Source: Rheinheimera sp.
GTDB taxonomy: Bacteria > Pseudomonadota > Gammaproteobacteria > Enterobacterales > Alteromonadaceae
Length of the DNA stretch: 33,977 bases
Direction: 5' to 3'
Assembly: GCA_008015325.1 (NCBI GenBank)
Contig: SSFI01000006.1
Span: 1 to 33,977 of the forward strand
Part shown: one piece after another, positions 16,160 to 25,700 of the stretch
Numbering within the stretch: position 1 is the first letter of the stretch
Layout of the letters: each line of letters begins with the position of its first letter
The notes under the pieces: generated by a model
Seen by the model: the letters and a program-made list of their open reading frames with translations, nothing else
What the model was told of the DNA's origin: nothing
The model's database searches: none
Position numbers and translations under genes: made by a program

Positions 16160-18138
16160 CAGTCTGCTCCTATAATCTGCCCCGGCGCTCCAAGCTGTGC
16201 CAGAAACTCAGCTTCAGGCACAGGCCGGGCTATCAGATAACCTTGTGCCAGGTCACACCCCATGTCACGCAGCATCTGCAGTTGCTCTGCCGTCTCAACC
16301 CCTTCAACCACGACTTCAACCCGAAGCGCGTGCGCCATCCGGCAAATATTACTGACGAGGCTTTGGGTATTGATGTTGGCTTCAAGATCCTGAATGAGAG
16401 ATCGGTCGATTTTCAGTACGTCAACCGGCAAACGGGATAAATAAGCCAACGAGGAATAACCGGTGCCAAAATCGTCGATGGCAATGCGCACACCCAACGA
16501 TTTCAGCGCCTGCAGCGCCTGTGCGCTTTGAGTTAAGTCCTGCATCATCCAGGACTCGGTCAGTTCCAGCTCCAGCATCGAAGGGTCGACTCCGGTTTCA
16601 CTGAAAATGCGCTGGACCTGGGCAATAAAATCGGCCTGCGCCAGCTGAGCACCGGAGATATTCACCGCCATCCGCGTCAGCGGCTGCTGCTGTTCGCGCC
16701 AGCGTACCGCACTGAGGCAAGCCTGACGCATCACCCACAGGCCAATCTCAATGATCTGACCATCATGCTCGGCAATAGGAATAAATAACGCCGGCGACAC
16801 CATACCAAGTTCCGGATGCCGCCAGCGTAACAGCACTTCACAGCTGTCGATGACGTTGCTATGCAAATCCAGTTTAGCCTGATAATACAATTCGAATTGT
16901 TCATGCTCCACCGCGCGATACAGCGCATCGCTGATGCGCAGTTGCTGACGTTTTTTATCAGCGACGCCGGCAGAAAAACGCATAAAAAACGCATGTGGGC
17001 TATGCAGATGGATGCGATTACTGGTTAACACATTGTTTAACAGCCCTTTGGCACTGTCACCGTCCTCCGGCGCCATACAGTAGCTCACAGTAAACTGTGG
17101 CCGCAGCGCCATCGCCTGATGTTCCAGCTGCAGACGGACTTTCTGCAGTAAATCTGTCAGTTGCTGATGTACACTGACTTCGTCCGGTGCATCCGGTAAG
17201 GTCAGAATAAACAACTCATTGGCCAGATAAGCCAGCGAGCCATAGGGCCGGCAGGCTTGCGTTAAAATCTGGCTGATAGTTTCAAACAGCTGGCCTGCCT
17301 CGGCAAATCCCAACATATCCGCCCAGTCACTGAAGTTCTTCAAGCGCACCGCTGCCACGGCAAAAGGCCGCTGTTGCGCTAACAGTGAATCCAGTTTTTG
17401 CAACACAGCATGCTGATCCATCAGGCCTGAAGTATAAATAGCAGCCGGACCGTCCTGTTGCTGCAGCCGTTTAAAACCGACCAAAGTAGCTTCGGCGTCC
17501 TGATACTGCACATGCAGCTCAAAGGCCTCACCACTTCGGTCATGCACGTCCATCGAGCCGTGGATGTCCTGTAAAAAGGCCTGCTGTTGGTTATCGTTTA
17601 AATGGAACCATTGTTCAAACAGAGTACCCGCGAGGCCAGCCGCAGTTTGCCCCAACAACTGTTGCGCGGCGCCGTTGCTGCGCAGGATCACCGCTTCCGG
17701 ACTTAACTCTAACAAAGCGCCATTGCCGGCGATCAGTAATTGACTGCGCACCCTTTCACTGCGCTGATGGCGGTACAGCCGAAACGCCGCATCAATTTCC
17801 GCCAGCAACTGATCATCCTCCCACGGCTTTTGCAAAAAGCGGAACGCAGTGCCGGAATTGAGCAATTGCAACACCGACTGGAAATCAGAAAACCCGCTGA
17901 GCACCAGACACACCGAATCCGGATGTAAACGCTTGACTCTGGCCAGCAATTCAGCACCGTTCATTTCCGGCATCCGGTAGTCGGAAATGACCACCTGGCA
18001 ATTATTCTGCTGCAACACCTGCAACGCTTCTGCCCCACTGGTTGCGGTAAATACCCGGAAACCCGACCTCGTCAGCAAACGTTCCAGCGCTTTGAGAATG
18101 GATACTTCATCGTCAACCAACAGGACTTTATTCGGCAT
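16159..18138 (-). CDS. REC-PAS-GGDEF(degenerate)-EAL response regulator, HnoB-like c-di-GMP phosphodiesterase
   Basis: The 659-residue protein is read from the ATG at 18138; a longer in-frame start at 18222 runs through the upstream gene and has no receiver homology. The receiver spans 1-120 (Asp53, Lys104), a PAS-like region 135-225, a GGDEF remnant 250-390 and EAL 400-645. The GGDEF signature is LANEL at 305-309, so cyclase activity is not expected. The EAL catalytic residues are all present: Glu434 (EVL), Asn493, Glu525, Asp555-Asp556, Lys576, Glu612 and Gln632. It should therefore hydrolyse c-di-GMP. It overlaps the HTH-REC gene by 11 nt. Architecture and neighbours match HnoB of the Shewanella nitric-oxide network. 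Confidence 0.88.
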   Translation of the reverse strand: MPNKVLLVDDEVSILKALERLLTRSGFRVFTATSGAEALQVLQQNNCQVVISDYRMPEMNGAELLARVKRLHPDSVCLVLSGFSDFQSVLQLLNSGTAFRFLQKPWEDDQLLAEIDAAFRLYRHQRSERVRSQLLIAGNGALLELSPEAVILRSNGAAQQLLGQTAAGLAGTLFEQWFHLNDNQQQAFLQDIHGSMDVHDRSGEAFELHVQYQDAEATLVGFKRLQQQDGPAAIYTSGLMDQHAVLQKLDSLLAQQRPFAVAAVRLKNFSDWADMLGFAEAGQLFETISQILTQACRPYGSLAYLANELFILTLPDAPDEVSVHQQLTDLLQKVRLQLEHQAMALRPQFTVSYCMAPEDGDSAKGLLNNVLTSNRIHLHSPHAFFMRFSAGVADKKRQQLRISDALYRAVEHEQFELYYQAKLDLHSNVIDSCEVLLRWRHPELGMVSPALFIPIAEHDGQIIEIGLWVMRQACLSAVRWREQQQPLTRMAVNISGAQLAQADFIAQVQRIFSETGVDPSMLELELTESWMMQDLTQSAQALQALKSLGVRIAIDDFGTGYSSLAYLSRLPVDVLKIDRSLIQDLEANINTQSLVSNICRMAHALRVEVVVEGVETAEQLQMLRDMGCDLAQGYLIARPVPEAEFLAQLGAPGQIIGAD

Positions 18139-18742
18139 CTTCTGCTCCTGTGTGCAGCAGTTGCTGCACCAGCTGTAACAACTGTTCGTTGTCAAAAGGT
18201 TTGGATAAAGTGGCGTCAGCACCTAAAGCACGCGCTTTGGCCAGCTCTTCTGGCCCAAGGCCGGAGATCACCAGGATACGCACAGCGGCCAATTCCGCCT
18301 GTTGACGGATAAAACTCAGTACTTCAAAACCATCGAGGCCCGGCATCGATAAATCCAGCGTAATGAGGTCTGGTTTACCGGTGCTGATTTTCACGCCGGC
18401 CTGAAACCCATCAGCAGCAAAATCCAGCTGATAACCGGCGCCGAACAACACCCGGCGAATAGCATTGCGGTAGAACAGTTCATCGTCAATCACCAGAATG
18501 CGCGCCGAAAGCGCCGCGTGAGGCACTGGCGTTTGCATTACCTGGCCTGTGTCTATCAGGTCCTGCGGCATCGGCATCTGCTGCTGTTGTAAAAACCGGA
18601 TAAAGTCATCGAGCAGCACCCGATAATTGCCCCGCCCTGGCAGCTTGTGTCCCTTCAGCTGGCCGTTAGCTATCCAACGGCTGACAGTGCGGTGGTGCAC
18701 GTCACAATAAGCAGCAATTTCACCGGGCTTCAAAGTTTTCAT
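18128..18742 (-). CDS. HTH-REC transcriptional regulator, HnoC-like
   Basis: The 204-residue protein starts at 18742, where AGGAAA stands six bases upstream; an earlier in-frame ATG at 18787 has no ribosome binding site. The DNA-binding domain comes first (2-50): LKPGEIAAYCDVHHRTVSRW then KLPGRGNYRV, an excisionase/MerR-like helix-turn-helix. A receiver follows (80-200) with Asp130 in LDLSMPGLDG and Lys181 in LSKPFD. This HTH-before-receiver order is unusual and fits HnoC, described in Shewanella as a repressor relieved by phosphorylation. It is the first gene of the leftward unit, and repeats in its promoter region are candidate binding sites for it. Confidence 0.88.
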   Translation of the reverse strand: MKTLKPGEIAAYCDVHHRTVSRWIANGQLKGHKLPGRGNYRVLLDDFIRFLQQQQMPMPQDLIDTGQVMQTPVPHAALSARILVIDDELFYRNAIRRVLFGAGYQLDFAADGFQAGVKISTGKPDLITLDLSMPGLDGFEVLSFIRQQAELAAVRILVISGLGPEELAKARALGADATLSKPFDNEQLLQLVQQLLHTGAEDAE

Positions 18743-18777
18743 CTGGCTTTCCTGTTCTGCCGACTTGACTTCTGTAC

Positions 18778-18807
18778 TGTATAGCATACATTTGCTATTA
18801 AAGACAA
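18778..18807 (-). promoter_or_regulatory. promoter of the leftward HTH-REC operon
   Basis: Read on the minus strand, TTGTCT (18802-18807) and TATACA (18778-18783) are separated by 18 nt and form a plausible sigma-70 promoter. The -35 element overlaps a GACAAATG repeat, so binding there would block RNA polymerase. The match to consensus is moderate. Confidence 0.5.
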
Positions 18808-18822
18808 ATGCGACAAATGAGA
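18789..18822. promoter_or_regulatory. CAAATG repeat cluster, candidate HnoC-type operator
   Basis: Two direct copies of GACAAATG (18803-18810 and 18812-18819) repeat with 9-bp spacing. An inverted CATTTG lies at 18789-18794. The second copy extends to GACAAATGAGA (18812-18822), an 11-mer that recurs in inverted orientation at 28054-28064 in front of the CheY-like gene. The cluster lies between two divergent units of the same signalling system. The rightward promoter is not clear; TTGACT (18765-18770) with TACATT (18787-18792) is one option. Confidence 0.6.
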
Positions 18823-18838
18823 TAATTCAGGACTGCAT

Positions 18839-20176
18839 ATGGCTACTAACTCTGCGCAAGCCCTCCCTGTGTTGCTCTGTGTTGATGATGAGCCCGGCAT
18901 CCTGAAATCATTACAGCGCCTGTTTGCTGGCCAGCCCTACCAGCTCGAATTCGCCGGCAGTGGTAAGCAGGCGCTTGAGCTGATGCAGCAGCTGCGCGTG
19001 CAGGTCATCATCAGCGATATGCGGATGCCGGAAATGAATGGCGCAGAGTTTTTAGCACAGGCAGCACAACAACAACCCGATTGTTATCGCATCCTGATGA
19101 CCGGCTATGCCGACCTGGCCTCCACTGTGCAGGCGATTAACCTTGGCAAAATTCACCGCTATGTACAAAAACCCTGGAATAATCAGGAACTACTGGCGCT
19201 GGTGGACGAGGGGCTGGAAATGTACCGGCTGGTCCGCGCCAATAAACAGCTGACCGCGCAGGTCGCGAAGCAGAATCAGCAGCTCAAAGCTCTGAATCAC
19301 CAATTAGAAGACATGGTGCAGCATCGTACCTTACAACTGAAAAAAACGCTGGCGCAGCTAAAAATGCTGGTACAGCAACTGGAGCTGGACCATAAAGCGG
19401 CTCTGGAAGTGTTGTATAACATATTAAGCAGTGACCCGGCTTTATCCGGCGAATTTGCCCTGAATGTCAGCCAGACCTGCGCGGCACTGGGCCGGCAACT
19501 AGGGCTTGAACAGCAACAACGCCAACAACTGCGCCAGGCCGGGTTGTTCTCTGAACTGGGTAAACTCGGGCTGCCGATGCATTTACAAAGCACGCCTTAT
19601 TACAAGCTGTCACCGCAAGAACGCAGTCAATATTTGCAACATCCGCAATATGCTGAAGAAATTCTGCGGCCCGCCGTACATTTGCAGGCAGTCAAACAAG
19701 CGATCGCCGAGCAATATGAACGCTTTAATGGCAGCGGTGAACCTCAGCAAAAAATTGGCACTGATATTTGTCAGAATGCCCGGATCCTCGCGGTCGCGCG
19801 GGATTTCTGGTTGTACGTGTTTCAGCGCCTGAGCCCACACAAACACAGCTTCGATGAAGCTTTAGAGCAAATCCGCCGGCAACAGGGTACCTGGTATGAC
19901 CCTGAAGTGGTGATCGCTTTATCCACGCTGGTCCGTACCGGCATGCGGCTTGGCTCTGAGCAGGAACACCATGGCCTGACGGTGCCTGAGCTGCAACCGG
20001 GGATGCGCTTAAAGCACAATTTATATAACAGCAAAAAAATCCTGTTATTGCCCAAAGGGCAAGTCATGGACTCGGCGATGATCGACAGCCTGATGCGCTA
20101 CGAACTGAAACACAAAGAAAGTTTACAAGTGCCGGTCGATCAGATTTCACCGCTTGATCAGGCAGAAGAGGAATAA
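18839..20176 (+). CDS. REC protein with degenerate HD-GYP domain, HnoD-like
   Basis: The 445-residue protein has a receiver (1-125; Asp60 in IISDMRMPEMNG, Lys111 in VQKPW), a coiled coil (about 130-185) and an HD-GYP-shaped domain (about 190-360). The catalytic residues are lost. The HD pair is Ser238-Glu239 in LFSELGKLGLP, the HHE position reads EQYE (291-294), and GYP reads GEP (300-302). Only the fold-marking HP at 268-269 and GSG remain. It should not hydrolyse c-di-GMP. HnoD of Shewanella is a similarly dead HD-GYP regulator that modulates the EAL protein HnoB, and the same role is likely here. AGGA at 18829-18832 supports the ATG. It is first in the rightward unit. Confidence 0.9.
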   Translation: MATNSAQALPVLLCVDDEPGILKSLQRLFAGQPYQLEFAGSGKQALELMQQLRVQVIISDMRMPEMNGAEFLAQAAQQQPDCYRILMTGYADLASTVQAINLGKIHRYVQKPWNNQELLALVDEGLEMYRLVRANKQLTAQVAKQNQQLKALNHQLEDMVQHRTLQLKKTLAQLKMLVQQLELDHKAALEVLYNILSSDPALSGEFALNVSQTCAALGRQLGLEQQQRQQLRQAGLFSELGKLGLPMHLQSTPYYKLSPQERSQYLQHPQYAEEILRPAVHLQAVKQAIAEQYERFNGSGEPQQKIGTDICQNARILAVARDFWLYVFQRLSPHKHSFDEALEQIRRQQGTWYDPEVVIALSTLVRTGMRLGSEQEHHGLTVPELQPGMRLKHNLYNSKKILLLPKGQVMDSAMIDSLMRYELKHKESLQVPVDQISPLDQAEEE

Positions 20177-21376
20177 ATGATGTTTAAATTGCTACAGATC
20201 GATGCCAGCAACAGTCAGACCCTGACGGCAGCGCTGCAATCGGCATTTACCGGTGAGCCGGCCAGTTTATTGATAGCAAGCGGCAATGTCGCCAGTATGC
20301 AGGCGCTGCAAGGCTTAAGCACGCCTGAGCGCTATGCCAGGAACTGGATTGCCTGTAGTTCATGTCTTGGCGCGGCGTCGTCCGCTGGTGTGGATCAAAG
20401 TTCTGACCGCCGGCTGACCCTGATGGCGATCACCGATCCGGGCGGCAGTTATGGCGTTGCCAGTGTTGCACAAACCGAGGGGCTTATCGCGCAACAGGCG
20501 GCAGCAACAGTACAAAAAGCGATCGCGCGGGCCGGCCGGCCGGCCGAGCTGCCGGCGCTGATCTGGTGTATGCAGGCGCCCGGCTTTGAGGAACAGATTA
20601 TCACCGGTATTCAGCAGGTGGTTGGCGATCAGGTGCCGATTCTGGGCGGCAGCGCGGCCGATGATGAGGTGACTGCGTCCTGGTGCCAGTTCGATGGTGA
20701 GCAGCTTGCCAGAGATCTGTTAGTGATTGCGGTGTTATATCCAACCGTTGCTATCAGCAGTTATTTCAGCAGCGGTTATAGTAACCAGCCATTTAGCGGC
20801 ACGGTGACGGCAGTCAATGGCCGGCGCGTCGTCGAAATCGACCGGAAGAACGCACTACAGGTATATAACGGCTGGCTGCAACATTATGGCCTGCCGGCAC
20901 AGCAACCTGGTCAGGTGATCAGCGACTGCACTTTTTACCCGCTCGGCCGGCAACTGGCGGCCCGCGATATTCCTTTTTCCCTGCTCAGTTTGCCGACCCA
21001 TATTCACCCGGATGGCAGCATCGAAACCTTGTCGGAGATCCAGCCCGGTGACGTCGTCACCCTGATGTCGGGTTCTAAAGAGCAGCTGGTGCGCCGGGCC
21101 AGCCATGTCGTCAAAGTCGCGTCCGATAATTTGCGTCTGCGCCACGATACTGAACCAGCAGCCGCTCTGATAGTCTATTGCGCCGGCTGTATGCTGGTGC
21201 TTCGCGACCAGATCCAGCAAGTCCAGCAATCTTTATCTGAAGCCTTGCCTGACATTCCTTACCTCGTTGCTTTTACTTTCGGTGAGCAAGGCTGTTTTGC
21301 CGACGGCTATAACCGCCATGGTAATCTGATGATTTCGGCCTTGTTGTTTGGCCGGCCACAGCAGGAGAACCTGTGA
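20177..21376 (+). CDS. FIST-domain protein, NosP-like
   Basis: The 399-residue soluble protein has FIST N (about 25-230) and FIST C (about 240-395) domains. Recognisable stretches are SLLIASGNVA, WIACSSCLGAAS, GGSAADDE near 160, and the C-terminal IVYCAGCMLVLRDQI...FTFGEQGCFADGYNRHGNLMISALLFG. NosP proteins of this size bind haem, sense nitric oxide and act on a histidine kinase encoded next door; two kinases follow here. Haem binding cannot be seen directly. His276 and His278 in THIHPDG are only candidate ligands. Other FIST proteins may bind small ligands such as amino acids. It starts right after the upstream stop codon and shares a base with the next start (TGATG). Confidence 0.85.
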   Translation: MMFKLLQIDASNSQTLTAALQSAFTGEPASLLIASGNVASMQALQGLSTPERYARNWIACSSCLGAASSAGVDQSSDRRLTLMAITDPGGSYGVASVAQTEGLIAQQAAATVQKAIARAGRPAELPALIWCMQAPGFEEQIITGIQQVVGDQVPILGGSAADDEVTASWCQFDGEQLARDLLVIAVLYPTVAISSYFSSGYSNQPFSGTVTAVNGRRVVEIDRKNALQVYNGWLQHYGLPAQQPGQVISDCTFYPLGRQLAARDIPFSLLSLPTHIHPDGSIETLSEIQPGDVVTLMSGSKEQLVRRASHVVKVASDNLRLRHDTEPAAALIVYCAGCMLVLRDQIQQVQQSLSEALPDIPYLVAFTFGEQGCFADGYNRHGNLMISALLFGRPQQENL

Positions 21377-22731
21377 TGACGACGCCGGAACTCTGGCAGG
21401 AAAAAATCCTGCAACTGACTTACGAAAAACAACAGCTCGAGCAGTTCCGTCACCTCAATGAACTGCTCAGTAGCGGGCTGGCGGCTATTTTGTCGTCAGA
21501 GCAGCACGATACCCTGTTCAGTAAATTATTTGACGTGGTGAACGATGTTATTGCATACGACGCCATCCTGATTGTGCAACTGGCTGAGGATCAACGCAAA
21601 GCGCAGGTATTAGCCAGTGCACCGGCAACGCTGGAACCCGCAGCGCTTAACATCGACGCAAATTGTCCGCTGTTTCAACAGGATTTAAACCTGTTTAACC
21701 TGGCGATGCTGGACTGGTGGCAGCAACAGTTGCTGCCGCTGACCGCCGGTTATCAGTCTGCCCTGACCTACCCGCTGCATACACCGCAATCGTCTTATGC
21801 TTTGATCTTACTATCACGCCGGCTCGGTGCATTTTCCGCAAACAGTGCTGCGATTTTGCGTTCGTTCAGCACTTTTATCGCCAGTACTTTGTCGCAGCTG
21901 GAAAAACGTAAGTTGCAGGAAGAACGCGATAAGTTACGCGCGCAGCAGCATCGCATTGAACAAAGTTTATTGCGCCAGGAAAAAATGGCCGCCATCGGTC
22001 AGCTGGCTGCCGGCGTGGCGCATGAACTGAACAATCCGCTTGGCTTTATCTACTGTAATCTGAACACGCTGAAGCATTATCTGGCGCAATACGACAGTTT
22101 TATCGGGCATAGCTTGTCGGAACATCCCGACCTCGCAGCCAAAGCCAGTGCTTTGCAGCTCGACTACATCCGCCAGGAAAGCCAGGATCTGATTGAAGAA
22201 TCACTGGCCGGCGCCCGACGCGCCCGCGACATCATCAATAATTTGCGTACCTTTTCGCATCCGGACGAAAAAACCATGCAGGATATCGACCTGTGCTCCC
22301 TGCTTAAGGACACAGTGCGCATCGCCCAAACCCAGGTCAAACACAACGCCAGACTGGTGCTGGACCTGCCGGATATACCGGCAATGCTGCACGGCAATAC
22401 CACTCAACTCGGTCAGGTGCTGCTGAATCTGCTGGTCAATGCCAATCAGGCGATCACCAATGGTAAAGGTGAAATCAGGCTTATCCTGCGGAGCGACTCC
22501 GGACAGTGGTTACTGCAGATCACCGATAATGGCAACGGTATTGCAGAACAGGCCGTGGCACATATTTTTGAACCGTTTTTTACTACCAAACCTGTTGGCC
22601 AGGGTACTGGTCTGGGATTGTCGCTGTCCAGAGCCATCGCTGAGCAGCATGGCGGCAGTCTGACGCTGGCCAGCACCAGCAGTGCTGGCAGTTGTTTCGA
22701 ACTGAAGTTACCGGCACTGGAGACACGCTGA
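21376..22731 (+). CDS. soluble sensor histidine kinase next to the FIST protein
   Basis: This is a 451-residue protein from the ATG at 21376, which shares its A with the FIST stop codon and has GGAG at 21364-21367; an in-frame GTG at 21373 is less likely. It has no membrane helix. A GAF-like sensory domain covers about 20-175, then a helical linker. The HisKA H box is GVAHELNNPLG (His216), and the ATPase domain has LLNLLVNANQAI, ITDNGNGI and GQGTGLGLSL. Its likely partner is the FIST protein, as in NosP/kinase pairs, with phosphotransfer to the receivers of the cluster. Its kinase core closely resembles the one at 25789-27090, suggesting an old duplication. Confidence 0.9.
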   Translation: MTTPELWQEKILQLTYEKQQLEQFRHLNELLSSGLAAILSSEQHDTLFSKLFDVVNDVIAYDAILIVQLAEDQRKAQVLASAPATLEPAALNIDANCPLFQQDLNLFNLAMLDWWQQQLLPLTAGYQSALTYPLHTPQSSYALILLSRRLGAFSANSAAILRSFSTFIASTLSQLEKRKLQEERDKLRAQQHRIEQSLLRQEKMAAIGQLAAGVAHELNNPLGFIYCNLNTLKHYLAQYDSFIGHSLSEHPDLAAKASALQLDYIRQESQDLIEESLAGARRARDIINNLRTFSHPDEKTMQDIDLCSLLKDTVRIAQTQVKHNARLVLDLPDIPAMLHGNTTQLGQVLLNLLVNANQAITNGKGEIRLILRSDSGQWLLQITDNGNGIAEQAVAHIFEPFFTTKPVGQGTGLGLSLSRAIAEQHGGSLTLASTSSAGSCFELKLPALETR

Positions 22732-25700
22732 TGCTATGGCAAAGTAAAGCCCTGACTCTCAAGCGGTTTAAATATTGGTCGCTGCTGGTCGTCCTGGGTT
22801 CTTTAGCTAATATCACGGTGGTTGATTTGCCATTTGTGGTGCCTTTTAGTGTCGGTAATATTGCGCTGTTTCTGATTTTATTACGGCTCGGGCTACTCTG
22901 GTCAATAGCGGCGGCTTGCTTTGTCCTGCTGCCGCTTTATCAAAATCTGGCGTTTGCGGCCAGTCTGCTGCAGCTTGGCGTGTTGTTATGTTTTCACCGG
23001 GCGATCCGCCAATACAGCATCGCCGCAGTGCTGCTGTATGGTGCGGCCAGCGCTGTGTTGTTTGCGATGCTGGCACCGGCCAAAATAGCCGGGGACCCGC
23101 TTTATCTGTTTGTACACTGCGGCCTGAGTACCGCAGTGTTCGCATTTTGTCTGCGGTCGATGTTGATCCTTGACACCCTGATCCATGCCAACAGATTTGA
23201 GCATCAGACATTGACGTTGCAGCTGTCACACCGGGTTGCAATGTACAGCAGCATTCCGTCGACATTATTGATTGCGCTGGTGCTGCACGGCGCTACTGCG
23301 CTGGATTTATCACGGGCCTCTTTGCGCTATCAAAGCGAGCAGCATCAATTAGCGCAGCAGATCAGCCAACGGCTGACCAGCTATCAGACACAGCTGATGC
23401 TGGCTGCCAGCATGCTGGAACTGGCACCGCCCGCCAAAGTGCTTCCCCTGCTCACTGCACAAAGACCGGAGTTTATTTCTGCGTTAATCACCGACGCCGA
23501 TGGCAATGTCCGGCATTTTTACAAGACAGATTTGCCGCAAACAGCCAGAACCGGGACTAATGTGGCGGACAGACCTTATTTTATTGAAGCGAAAAAAAGC
23601 GGCCAGCCATTTGTCAGCGATACCTTTTTAGGTCGCAACCTGGGGCAAGACCAGCTTTTTGCCGTCAGTATCCCGTTACTGGACAACCACAAAACCTTCG
23701 GTGGCGTGCTGGAAGTTTCAGTCGACCTCAAAGCGCTGACTGCGGCGATCAACACCACGGATGGCGATATTTCCCATCGGGTGTTAATCGACCGCCAGAA
23801 AAAAAAGATTTGGGGGACCGCGGACGAACGCCCGCTGGGCCAGGTCTGGTCCGTCAGCGTTCAATCAGATCCGGCGACCCGGCAATTTTTACGCTCCAGC
23901 TGGTTTAACAGCGCGGGCCCGGTGACCCTGACGCAAAATGCTGCGCACTTGCTGCTGTTGCACTCCATCTCGCCGGGCCAATGGCAACTGAAATACTTTA
24001 TTGATACCGACACTTTTGTCGCGCGCTATCATTTGTTTCTGGCGGTCGCCATGCTTGTGGCTTTATTGCTGCTGGAAGCCATCACGGCGCTGTCGCGTTC
24101 ATTTATCAGCCGCTACACCGCGGCACTCGAACAGCTGGCAGAAAATGCCTCCGGCTGGCAACCCGACGACCTGCCACAACCCCGACTGGCTTTTGAGCAG
24201 TCAGCCAGAGAAATAGAAACTCTGGCCAATACGCTCAGTGAGATGCAACACCGGGTGCGCGCATCGCGGCGGGCGATGCAGCACTCGATGCAACAAATTG
24301 TTACGCTGAACAATGAATTAGAGCAACGGGTGCAGCAACGCACTGAGGAACTCAGTAAAGAACGGGACCGCGCACAACAGCTGGCATCGATTAAAACCCG
24401 TTTTCTGGCCAATATGAGCCATGAGATCCGCACCCCAATCACAGTCATCAAGGGCTTTATCGAACAACTGAGCCGGCAAGCCCGTAGCGACCAGCAACCA
24501 ACTATCGATTGCATTATGCAAAACACCCTGCATCTGCAGCGGCTGATCGACGATATTCTCGATACGGCGAAAATTGACGAAGGCAAAATGCAGCTCGATA
24601 TTCAGCCAGTTGCGCTGCAGCAATTCCTGCTCAGTCTGCAACAGCAAGTCGCGCCGCTGATCAGCCAAAAAGGCCTGCAGTTGCAATTTGACGTTGCGCT
24701 GACCCAAGGACTATGGCTGCAGGCCGATCCGTTCCGTTTGCGGCAAATCATGCTGAATTTGCTCAGCAACGCGATAAAATTTACCGCCGAGGGTGAGATC
24801 AGTCTGTTTGCCACTGCCGGGCCCGATCAAAGCATCCGCATCAGCGTGCAGGACGAAGGCATTGGCATCAGCCAGGCGCAACTGCCGCTGTTATTCAGCG
24901 CCTTTTCCCAGGCCGACACCAGTACCAGCCGCACTTTTGGCGGCACCGGACTTGGCCTGTACATCAGTAAACAACTGGCTGACGCCATGCAATTGCAGCT
25001 TCTGGTCAGCAGTGAGCCCGGGCAAGGCTCCATCTTCAGCGTGCAGATCCCGGCGCATTTACTCAGTGTCGGTGCGCCATTTGAGCTGGCTGAACCGACC
25101 TCAGCAGTGGCTGAAATTCAATTACAGCCTGCCCGCGTATTGATAGTGGACGATGTCGCAGACATTCGTGCTTTGCTGGCGTCCTATCTGGCCGAGCAAC
25201 CATTGCAACTGAGCTTCGCCGCCGATGGCAAAGCCGCGGTGTCGCTGTGCCGGCAACAGTCATTTGACCTGATTATCATGGACCAGCAAATGCCGGAACT
25301 GGACGGTTCAGCCGCCACCGAACAGATCCGCGCACTGGGGATCAATACACCTGTGCTGTCACTGAGTGCGGACGTATTTGAAGATCCGCAAAGATCGTTG
25401 TCCAGCCTGTTCTGTCGTGCCATGAGTAAACCTTTTTCCCGCCAACAACTGCTCAGCATCATGGCCGATATACAGGCTGAATATCCGCCGGCTCAGGCAA
25501 TGGCCGCAACCATAGCAGCGACTAACGCCTCAGCAAACGCCACGCCACAGCCGTTACTGAGTGCAGATGACGAACTGCTGGAGGAATACCGGCAGAGCTT
25601 ACCTTTACTGGCCGATCAGCTTGAGCAGCTTGGCGTAAAAGAGGCTCACAGCGAGCTGGCGCGGTTATTACATCAAATCAAAGGCACCAGTGCCTGTTTT

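Noticed and set aside
15273..16175. Open frame of 300 codons on the + strand opposite the REC-HDOD gene
   Set aside because: The minus strand encodes an intact receiver and HDOD domain. The opposite frame is rich in Ser, Cys and Arg, as expected from an antisense reading.
20525..20560. Run of GGCCGGCC repeats as a possible repeat element
   Set aside because: It is a short stretch of Gly-Arg-Pro-Ala coding sequence in a GC-rich gene; no spaced copies or inverted ends are seen.
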